In this document: in pieces, positions 21,212-27,164 of the stretch
Position numbering within the stretch: the stretch's first letter is position 1
Layout: the number at the start of each line of letters is the position of its first letter
Origin: JACPFV01 sp035526825
GTDB lineage: Bacteria > Pseudomonadota > Gammaproteobacteria > Nevskiales > Nevskiaceae
Reading direction: 5' to 3'
Length of the DNA stretch: 27,164 nt
Assembly (NCBI GenBank): GCA_035526825.1
Contig: DATLBT010000009.1
Span: 1 to 27,164, forward strand
The notes under the pieces: generated by a model
The model's input: the letters and a program-made list of their open reading frames with translations, nothing else
Told to the model about the DNA's origin: nothing
Database searches by the model: none
Program-made: the position numbers and the translations under genes

Positions 21212-21406
21212 TCAATCCGACAACAGCTTGAGCAGGGGCTTGCGCAGGAGACCCGGCACGAAGCGCAGCGCGTGCTCCTGCGCCTTCTTGAGCTCGGCGC
21301 GCTGGCATGCGCGGGCGGCTTCGATCAGGGCCTGCAGCGCGGCGCGGTCGCGCTCGGAAAGCTTCAGGCCGGCAAGGGGATCTGGCAGGGCGGGGTCCGG
21401 GATCAG
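21212..21406 (-). CDS. Probable 64-residue small protein with CTG start, between RND pump and helical protein
   Basis: Between the pump stop (21403) and the next ATG (21204) lies a 195-nt frame encoding a protein-like sequence: a Pro/Asp-rich N terminus (IPDPALPDPLAGLKLSERDR), an amphipathic helix (ALQALIEAARACQRAELKKA) and a basic, Leu-rich end (FVPGLLRKPLLKLLSD). The frame opens after a TGA inside the pump gene, and no ATG, GTG or TTG occurs before the conserved-looking part. The best start is CTG 21406-21404, which overlaps the pump TGA as CTGA, the usual coupling arrangement with CTG in place of ATG. No strong Shine-Dalgarno is seen. Composition and helical pattern argue for a real protein; the start is uncertain. 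Function unknown. Confidence 0.5.
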   Translation of the reverse strand: MIPDPALPDPLAGLKLSERDRAALQALIEAARACQRAELKKAQEHALRFVPGLLRKPLLKLLSD

Positions 21407-23859
21407 GGCTTCTGGGGGAGGAAAGTGTCGGCGCCGGCGGTGAGGTCATTGCCCTTGTGCTTCAGCTCTTCCTTCGACAGGAAGTGCGCGAGCGCCGGCA
21501 GCACGATGATGGCACCGAGCATGTTGGTAAAGAAACCGAAGAACAGCAGTGCACCCATGTCGCGCTGGAACTGCAGGTCCGACAGCAACCACAGCGCCAC
21601 GCCGGCGGCCATGCCAACGCCGGTGAAGAGCGTCGCCTTTCCGGTCGAGCGCATTTTCTGGTAGTAGGCGTCCTCGAGCGTCAATCCGCGGCGCAGGCCT
21701 TCGGCGACGACGGCATAGCTGTAGATGCCGTAATCCACGCCGACGCCGCAGGCGAAGGCCAGGACCGGCAGGGTCGCCACTTTCTGGCCGATGCCGAGCC
21801 ACTCCATCATGGGATAGCCGAGCAGCGTGACGGTGGCCAGCGGCAGCATGACGCAGAGGACGCCCGACACCGTGCGGAAGGTCAGCCACAGGAACAGCAG
21901 GATCGCGCCGTAGACCCAGTAGATCAGCGGCAACTCCTGGCGCTGGACGTCCTCGTTGGTCGCGGCCATGACGCCGACGTTGCCGGAGGCGAGGCGGAAC
22001 TCGACGCACTTTTCGGTTCGCGGCTGCCCCGCGACCTTGGGCTGGGTGCACCGCATGCCGTTCAACTCGCCTTCGTACTTCTTGACGGCGTCGATCAGCG
22101 TCTTGATCGTCTCGGCCTTGTGGTCGACCGTGAACACGAACAGCGCGAGCGCGTTGGCGTTGTCGTTGTAGAGGCCGGAGGTGGTCGGTACTACTGCGAC
22201 GGATTGCGACAGCGACTGCGGCTGGCGCGGCAGCACCTCGGAGTTCAGGCGCCCCTCGTTGAGGCCGGCGTAAGCCAGCTTCGCCAGGTCGAGCAGCGAC
22301 AGCACGTCGCGCACGCCGGGCTGGTTCAACATGTACCAATTGAAGCGGTCGATCTCGCGCATCGTCGCGTAGTCGATGGTCGAGTCGTCGAACGTCTCGG
22401 CGATGATCTTGAGCTGGTCCACGCCTAGCGTGAAGCGTTCGGCGATGGCGCTGGCGTCGCGGTTGAAGCGCGAGTCCGGCCGCAGCTCCGGCACGCCCGG
22501 CGTGGTGTCGCCGATCTGGACGTGGGGGTAGCGCGACGCGCCGAACGCGGCGAGGCCGAACATGATCACGACCACAACGGTGGCCGGCCCGCGGCGGCAC
22601 AGCACGGCCATTTTCTTGAAGATGCCATCGCCAAGCGCCTCGCGCTTCGCGGAGGCGCGCTTGAAGCCGACCGGATCCGGCAGCTTGAGGTACGACAGCA
22701 CGGCCGGCAGCAGGATCTTGTTGACCATGATGACGCCGACCATGCCGAACGCGGCGTTCACCGACATCTCGCGGATCACGTCGATGTTGATCATGTAGAT
22801 GGTCGAGAACCCGACCACGTTGGTCACCAGCGCGACGATGCCGGGGATGAACAGCGCGCGAAACGTCATCAGCGAGGAGTCGTAGCTCGACGCATCGCGC
22901 GTCGTGATCTCGTGCGCCCAGGAGTTCACGTACTGCACCGCGTGGCTCACCGATACCGACATGATCAGGAACGGCACCAGCATCGAGAACGGGTCGAGGC
23001 CGAAGCCGATCGTGCGCAGCAGGCCCATCTCCCAGATGCAGGCCACCATCGAAGTCGAGATGACCAGCAGCGCCAGCGGCAGGGAGCCGATGTAGATCCA
23101 CAGCAGCAGGCCCATCAGCAGCAGCGCAAGCACGAAGAACCCGCCGACTTCGATCGTCGCCTTGGTCATGTCGTCCACGACCTTGGCAAAGCCGATGATC
23201 TGGACCTCGACCTGGTCGTTCTCGAACCTGGCGCGGATCTCCTCGAGCTTGTCACCGACCTTGACGTAGTCGAGCGGCTCACCGGTGACCGGGTCGTTGT
23301 CGAGCAGTTCGGCCACGACCATCGCGGAAGTGGCGTCCCCGGAGATCAGGCGGCCGATCACGTTGGCCTTGGCGACGTTGCTGCGGATGCGCGCGACCAT
23401 TTCGGGCGTCGGCGGCTGCATGTAATCGCGCGGCACCACGGTTTCGCCGGCGAGGCCGCCCTCGATGACCTCCACGTAGAGGATATTCGGCGTGAAGATC
23501 GAGGTGACGCGGGCGCGATCGACGCCGGGGATGAAGAACACCTCATCGGTCAGCAGGCGCAAAGTCTCGAGCGTCTCGGGCGTGTAGAGCGTGCCCTCAC
23601 GCGCGTGCAGCGACACCAGCACGGTGTTGGCTCCACCAAAATCCTTGTAGTACTCGAGGAACGTCTGCATGTACGGATGTTCCTGCGGCACCATCTTCAG
23701 CCAGCTGGCCTGTGGCTTGAGCTGGGAAGCCTGGTACAGGAAGAACAGCGTCAGCATCGCGAGGATGCCGAGCGTGACACCGCGTTTCGCATAGACCAGC
23801 GGCTCGACCAGCCGCAGCACCAGGCGGGTGAAATTGGTTTCCTTGACCGTGGCGACCAT
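21403..23859 (-). CDS. RND/MMPL-type transporter (hydrophobe exporter-like, HAE3-type)
   Basis: An 818-residue inner-membrane protein with the duplicated RND layout. TM1 at about 26-46, a periplasmic domain, a TM2-TM6 block (about 240-400), TM7 at about 420-445, a second periplasmic domain, and a final TM block (about 640-795). The second half holds the Asp-Tyr pair GVGVDYGIYSYAV (D709), the likely proton-relay site. The equivalent first-half segment reads SVSVSHAVQYV without an acidic residue, which I recall as usual in this subfamily. The size and domain arrangement fit single-polypeptide pumps of hydrophobic molecules, not the 1000-residue drug pumps. Start and preceding stop overlap as TGATG, so translation is coupled to the Ycf48-like gene. 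Substrate and direction unknown; it probably exchanges lipid or hydrophobe with the periplasmic partners encoded upstream. Confidence 0.92.
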   Translation of the reverse strand: MVATVKETNFTRLVLRLVEPLVYAKRGVTLGILAMLTLFFLYQASQLKPQASWLKMVPQEHPYMQTFLEYYKDFGGANTVLVSLHAREGTLYTPETLETLRLLTDEVFFIPGVDRARVTSIFTPNILYVEVIEGGLAGETVVPRDYMQPPTPEMVARIRSNVAKANVIGRLISGDATSAMVVAELLDNDPVTGEPLDYVKVGDKLEEIRARFENDQVEVQIIGFAKVVDDMTKATIEVGGFFVLALLLMGLLLWIYIGSLPLALLVISTSMVACIWEMGLLRTIGFGLDPFSMLVPFLIMSVSVSHAVQYVNSWAHEITTRDASSYDSSLMTFRALFIPGIVALVTNVVGFSTIYMINIDVIREMSVNAAFGMVGVIMVNKILLPAVLSYLKLPDPVGFKRASAKREALGDGIFKKMAVLCRRGPATVVVVIMFGLAAFGASRYPHVQIGDTTPGVPELRPDSRFNRDASAIAERFTLGVDQLKIIAETFDDSTIDYATMREIDRFNWYMLNQPGVRDVLSLLDLAKLAYAGLNEGRLNSEVLPRQPQSLSQSVAVVPTTSGLYNDNANALALFVFTVDHKAETIKTLIDAVKKYEGELNGMRCTQPKVAGQPRTEKCVEFRLASGNVGVMAATNEDVQRQELPLIYWVYGAILLFLWLTFRTVSGVLCVMLPLATVTLLGYPMMEWLGIGQKVATLPVLAFACGVGVDYGIYSYAVVAEGLRRGLTLEDAYYQKMRSTGKATLFTGVGMAAGVALWLLSDLQFQRDMGALLFFGFFTNMLGAIIVLPALAHFLSKEELKHKGNDLTAGADTFLPQKP

Positions 23860-24896
23860 CAGAGGGCTCCCAGGTCGATGGCGCCGCGACGGCCCACGGC
23901 TACCCAGCGTCCATTGAGGAACACGACTTCGCCGAGCGTGTCACCGTCCGGCGGCCTCGGCGTGGTCGCCGCCGTGGCGGCGGGATCGACCTTCACGACG
24001 GTGCCATTGACACCGACGAGCAGCGTCGCCGCCTCGCCGCGGGCCCCGCCGAACAGCGACTCCTTCGTCGGCGTCTGCAGCAGGCGCCAGCCCAGCTTGG
24101 CGAGTTGCGCACCGTCGGTGACGGTCTGGCGCGAGTAGGGGTCGTAACCCTCGACGGCCAATCCCGCGCACCGGCTGACGTCCTCCGCCACGAACACGTT
24201 GCCGCGCAGGCCGAAGGCAATCGCGCCTTTCTCGCCGTGCGGCAGCACGCCGAAGAACGACCCGGTGTAGGGCGAGTCGATGAGCTCCCAGTTGGCGCCC
24301 TGGTCTTTCGAGCGCATCAGCAAGCCCTTCTCGCCGACCACCAGCAGGCTGCCGTCGCCGAGCCGGGTCACTGCATTGAAGTGCTGGCCGAGTTCACCGA
24401 TCGGGAACTCGCGCGCCGTCCAGGTGGCGCCACCGTCGGTGGAGTCGAGGAACGTGCCGTAGCCACCGATGGCGAAGGCGCGCTGCTCGTCGAGGGCGGC
24501 GACGTCGTACAGCGCGCGGCCGCTGGCGTCGAAGTGGGCCACGGTCCAGGTGGATCCGCCATCGCGCGTGACCAGGATGGCGGCATCGTGCCCGAGCGCA
24601 AAGCCGGTCTTGTCGTCGCGAAAGCGCACCCGGTTGAGCATGACGTCAACGGGCGATTGAACCTGCTGCCAGGCCTTGCCGTCGGCCGAAGCCAAGATGT
24701 GGCCGCGATCGCCCACGGCGAGCAGCCTGCTGCCGGCCTGCGCGACGCTCACCAGGGTCCGCTTGCCGGCCAGCGGAGCCGTCATGGCCGGCTGGGGCTT
24801 CTCGCCTTTCGCTGGATCGGGGGCTTCCGAGCCTTCGTCCTGAGCCAACCCCGGCGCGGCAGCGAAAACCAGCAAAAGCGCCAGTTTCAATTTCAT
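23859..24896 (-). CDS. Secreted Ycf48-like (BNR-repeat) beta-propeller protein
   Basis: A 345-residue exported protein: signal peptide MKLKLALLLVFAAAPGLAQ, a low-complexity acidic/Pro linker (about 20-40), then six or seven propeller blades with the Asp-box pattern, for example ASADGKAWQQV, TRDGGSTWTVA, STDGGATWTAREF and SKDQGANWELI, and repeated LAVGDRGHILAS-like strands. This is the Ycf48 family, named after the photosystem II assembly factor; in non-photosynthetic proteobacteria the family accompanies RND pumps and its job is unknown. It lies 4 nt after the DUF1329 stop and overlaps the pump start by 1 nt (TGATG), so stoichiometric production with the pump is likely. A role as periplasmic scaffold between pump and outer membrane is inference. 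Confidence 0.9.
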   Translation of the reverse strand: MKLKLALLLVFAAAPGLAQDEGSEAPDPAKGEKPQPAMTAPLAGKRTLVSVAQAGSRLLAVGDRGHILASADGKAWQQVQSPVDVMLNRVRFRDDKTGFALGHDAAILVTRDGGSTWTVAHFDASGRALYDVAALDEQRAFAIGGYGTFLDSTDGGATWTAREFPIGELGQHFNAVTRLGDGSLLVVGEKGLLMRSKDQGANWELIDSPYTGSFFGVLPHGEKGAIAFGLRGNVFVAEDVSRCAGLAVEGYDPYSRQTVTDGAQLAKLGWRLLQTPTKESLFGGARGEAATLLVGVNGTVVKVDPAATAATTPRPPDGDTLGEVVFLNGRWVAVGRRGAIDLGAL

Positions 24897-24900
24897 GTTG

Positions 24901-26448
24901 CTAGCGCTTGGACGCTCGCCGCTGCAACGCGGCAGGCGAGAACGTCTTCTCGTCGTACTTGATCTCGAAGTTCGAAACCGGATCTTCGTTGGTCATCGTC
25001 GTCAGGAAGTAGCGCTTGGTCTGGAGATCGTAGATCGTCTCCGGGATGCCGCTGACCGTCGGGATGAACGGGATCGTCAGCAGGTGCGCTTCCTGGAACT
25101 TCCACAGCTGGTCGCGATTGTCGTAGCCGTCCACCGCCGCGATCGACCAGGAATCCTCGTCGAGGTAGAACGTGCGCTTCTTGAGCTGGTGGCGCTGGCC
25201 CGGCGCGAGCGTGGCTTCGACCACCCACACGCGGTGCAGCTCGTAGCGGCAGAAATCCTGGTTCATGTGGCCCGGCCGCATGATGTCGGCGTACTTGAAA
25301 GTGGGCGAGTTGAGGATCCAGGAGTTGTACGGGATCAGCACTTCCTTGCGGCCGATCAGCTTGTAGCTGTAGCGCTCGAGCGCCCCGTTGAACACGTCGA
25401 CCTGGTCGTAGAACTGCTCGCCGTCGGTGCCGATCGCGGGGTTGTCGAAGCCCACGTCCGGCGCGCGGTTGACGCGGCCGAGGCCGGGGGAATAGATCCA
25501 CGCCGAGCGTGCTTCGACCCCGGGGCCGATCTTCTCGTGCACCAGGGTGAACTGGCCGGCGACGCGAGGGGGCTCCTTGGTCTCCGAGAGGTAGTACGCA
25601 ATCATCGGGCTGCCGGTCTTCGCCATCGAGCGGTCTTTCAGGTTCGCGTAAACGAACAGGACGTCCTCGACCAGTTTGGTGATCTTGAAGCTGCCGTCCG
25701 GCTTCACGATCGCCTGGTTGTTGTAGCGCTGCACCGCGCTGCCACGAAACTTGAGCTTGTGGTTCCACAGCGGTTCGGCACCGCCCTTGGGGATCGGGAA
25801 CGGGAAACCGAGTTCGGCGCCTTCGACCTTGTCTGTGCCGGTCAGCGAGGCAGACGTCGCGTTCTTCTTGGTTGCCGCGTAAATCTCGTCCGGGAAGAAA
25901 GCGTTGCGAACGGTGGGATACACGACCATGCGATAGGTCGGGTAGGTCTTGAACAACGCCTTGTGGCCTTCCGTCAGGTACTTCCCGTACTGCGGGAGGT
26001 TGGCCTTGGTGACGATGTACAAGGGCTTGACGAACTCGGCCGGATCCTTGCCGTAGACCTTGTAAGTGATGAAGTCCTTCACATACGACGGCTGGTACTT
26101 GAGGATCAGGTCCGCCGCCTCGGGGCCCTTGCCCTGGTTCAGCAACTCCTGGGCCTGCTTGACGATTTCGGCAAACCGGGTGCCCTTGGGCAGGTTTTTC
26201 TCGAGGTCTTTCGGCAAGTTGGTGCGCAGCTTCTCGAGGTCGCTGCGCGTCATGGTGAGCATCTTCTCGCTGAAGGCGGACTTGCCCGCCCACTCCGGAA
26301 TGCTGCCGTCGGCATTGCCGGCCTTCACCGCCCCGACTGCGGTCAGCTCGCCGCCAAGCTTGGCGGCTTCTTCCGGCGTGGCCTTGCCGAACGCAGCGGG
26401 AGTGGCGAGCGCCAGCAGCAGCGCGATGCACCGAATGGGTTGTTTCAT
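24901..26448 (-). CDS. DUF1329 periplasmic protein
   Basis: A 515-residue DUF1329 protein with a signal peptide (MKQPIRCIALLLALATPAAF, cleavage near residue 21). Family features are the N-terminal TPEEAAKLGGELTAVGAVKA and NADGSIPEWAG, the central YPTYRMVVYPTVRNAFFPDE, RGSAVQRYNNQAIV, SAWIYSPGLGRVNRAPDVGF and IPYNSWILNSPTFKYADIMR, and the C-terminal HRVWVVEATLAPGQRHQLKK. Much of it is predicted to be beta-strand. It is usually encoded next to a DUF1302 protein, as here. Function is unproven; the pair is generally thought to act at the outer membrane in handling hydrophobic compounds. AGGAGA lies 9-10 nt before the ATG. It follows the DUF1302 gene by 41 nt and precedes the Ycf48-like gene by 4 nt. 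A lipobox is absent. Confidence 0.93.
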   Translation of the reverse strand: MKQPIRCIALLLALATPAAFGKATPEEAAKLGGELTAVGAVKAGNADGSIPEWAGKSAFSEKMLTMTRSDLEKLRTNLPKDLEKNLPKGTRFAEIVKQAQELLNQGKGPEAADLILKYQPSYVKDFITYKVYGKDPAEFVKPLYIVTKANLPQYGKYLTEGHKALFKTYPTYRMVVYPTVRNAFFPDEIYAATKKNATSASLTGTDKVEGAELGFPFPIPKGGAEPLWNHKLKFRGSAVQRYNNQAIVKPDGSFKITKLVEDVLFVYANLKDRSMAKTGSPMIAYYLSETKEPPRVAGQFTLVHEKIGPGVEARSAWIYSPGLGRVNRAPDVGFDNPAIGTDGEQFYDQVDVFNGALERYSYKLIGRKEVLIPYNSWILNSPTFKYADIMRPGHMNQDFCRYELHRVWVVEATLAPGQRHQLKKRTFYLDEDSWSIAAVDGYDNRDQLWKFQEAHLLTIPFIPTVSGIPETIYDLQTKRYFLTTMTNEDPVSNFEIKYDEKTFSPAALQRRASKR

Positions 26449-26489
26449 GAAAAAGTCTCCTGGCGGCGCGGGCCGCTGTATTGCCGGAC

Positions 26490-27164
26490 CTAGAATGCGT
26501 AAGAGAGCGACGCGGTGATGTTGTCGCGGTCGCTCAGCGCGTTGCGCGAGCCGCCGAAGTACTGGTAGATCAGCGTGCCGGTGATGGCAGAGCCGTACTC
26601 GAAGAACAGCGACGGCACCAGCCAGCGGCTACCTTCGACGTAGTTCTGCATCGGTGAGGGCGAGATGCCCTCGACGTCCCAGAACGCAAGCAGGGTCGGC
26701 TTTACCGTCAGGCCCACGTCGAACAGGTTGCTGTAGTTGAGCTGGATCAGGGAGCGCAGGCCCCACGAGAATTCGTCGGCGAAGCCTTCGGTCTGCTGCG
26801 TCGGGTTGATGCGGCCTTCGCCGGTGCCGCCGCCGGTGCCGTCGGCGCCGGGACTCGGGTGTGACTGGTCGCCGGCGCCCTGGAAGTAGACCTCATTCCG
26901 TTCTGGCATGTCGAAGACGTTGGTGAAGCCGACTTCGAACACCATCAGCAGGTCGTCGGAGGCGAAGGGGTTGGTCGAGAACAGTTGCAACGCGGTCAGC
27001 GCGAACTGGCCGATCTGCAGGCGCTCGTAGCCTGGGATGTACTGGCCGCCATTGATGTCGGTGGCGGCGCTGCTGTTGTCGAAGCCGCGGTAGTCGGCGA
27101 TGTAGGACGGAAAGATGGTCGACGCTGAGGGCAGGGCGGACGCAGAGGCGTCTTCGCCCGGGTT
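26490..27164 (-). CDS. DUF1302 outer-membrane beta-barrel protein, C-terminal part (5' end outside window)
   Basis: The reading frame is open from the right edge of the window to TAG at 26490, giving 224 visible residues of a larger protein. Features fit DUF1302: PSYIADYRGF, NGGQYIPGYERLQIGQFALT, alternating polar/aromatic strands such as SLFFEYGSAITGTLIYQYF, and a C-terminal SLSYAF ending in Phe, the Omp85 (BAM) recognition signal of outer-membrane barrels. A Gly/Pro-rich loop (SHPSPGADGTGGGTGEGRIN) is probably an extracellular loop. Possible internal starts (such as TTG at 26990) fall within conserved sequence and are not real. It is the first visible gene of the operon with DUF1329, Ycf48-like and RND proteins, and would supply its outer-membrane component. 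Full length and promoter lie outside. Confidence 0.9.
   Translation of the reverse strand, partial: NPGEDASASALPSASTIFPSYIADYRGFDNSSAATDINGGQYIPGYERLQIGQFALTALQLFSTNPFASDDLLMVFEVGFTNVFDMPERNEVYFQGAGDQSHPSPGADGTGGGTGEGRINPTQQTEGFADEFSWGLRSLIQLNYSNLFDVGLTVKPTLLAFWDVEGISPSPMQNYVEGSRWLVPSLFFEYGSAITGTLIYQYFGGSRNALSDRDNITASLSYAF

Noticed and set aside
19582..21231. A 549-codon open frame on the plus strand
   Set aside because: Overlaps the acyl-CoA dehydrogenase out of frame and runs antisense to the helical-protein gene; no family features.
21201..21449. An ATG-started 82-codon minus-strand frame between pump and helical gene
   Set aside because: Its product is Pro/Arg/Ala-rich without secondary-structure pattern; the neighbouring CTG frame encodes much more protein-like sequence.
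22522..24138. A 538-codon open frame on the plus strand, and a 551-codon out-of-frame reading on the minus strand at 21446-23101
   Set aside because: Both are shadows of the RND pump and Ycf48-like genes, dominated by Arg, His, Asp and Gly repeats.

Overview
The window is about 27 kb of GC-rich (roughly two-thirds G+C by eye), densely coded chromosomal DNA. Gene content and order point to a Beta- or Gammaproteobacterium: tRNA genes that encode their CCA ends, the infC-rpmI-rplT-pheS-pheT-ihfA-merR string followed by tRNA-Pro, an aspartate aminotransferase gene divergent from uvrB, and proteobacterial families such as DUF808, DUF1302 and DUF1329. I lean slightly towards Betaproteobacteria but cannot settle it from sequence alone. 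No phage, integrase, IS transposase or CRISPR array is visible.

Layout. Positions 1-1364 hold the end of an alanine dehydrogenase gene and a secreted LolA-like protein. tRNA-Asn (1427-1502) follows, with its own promoter and terminator. A leftward pair (aminotransferase, TPR protein; 1553-3688) diverges from a rightward pair (DUF808 membrane protein, uvrB; 3815-6766). tRNA-Val and a cNMP-sensor/EAL phosphodiesterase come next. From 8187 to 13717 lies the translation operon: infC, rpmI, rplT, a strong terminator, a palindromic repeat, pheS, pheT, ihfA and a MerR-type regulator. tRNA-Pro closes this block. Positions 13914-16152 are a leftward pair of oxidoreductases (MDR enone reductase, iron alcohol dehydrogenase), divergent from a membrane class III nucleotide cyclase. 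The cyclase converges on a DUF4282 protein at a perfect palindrome that contains both stop codons. A DUF445 membrane protein and an acyl-CoA dehydrogenase follow. The last 6.8 kb is one tightly packed leftward operon: DUF1302 outer-membrane protein (cut by the window end), DUF1329 periplasmic protein, Ycf48-like propeller, RND/MMPL transporter, a probable CTG-started 64-residue protein and a helical protein of unknown function.

How the genes fit together. The centre of the window is core translation machinery. Four promoters (tRNA-Asn, tRNA-Val, infC, tRNA-Pro) share a 17-bp spacer and an identical CGCGCC just after the -10 box, which is what stringent control would predict. infC appears to start at AUC, the classical autoregulation device of IF3. 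The terminal operon looks like an envelope-spanning transporter for a hydrophobic substrate. The LolA-like protein at the left edge belongs to a family often associated with such RND pumps. The nucleotide cyclase and the cNMP-binding EAL protein could be two ends of one second-messenger circuit, but that is only inference.

The least ordinary signals are these: an AT-rich, rare-codon island at the 3' end of pheT just upstream of ihfA; a 33-bp inverted repeat that abuts the pheS ribosome-binding site and recurs as a solo arm before tRNA-Pro; the palindrome with mirrored stop codons; the structured infC leader; and the CTG-start small gene in the transporter operon.
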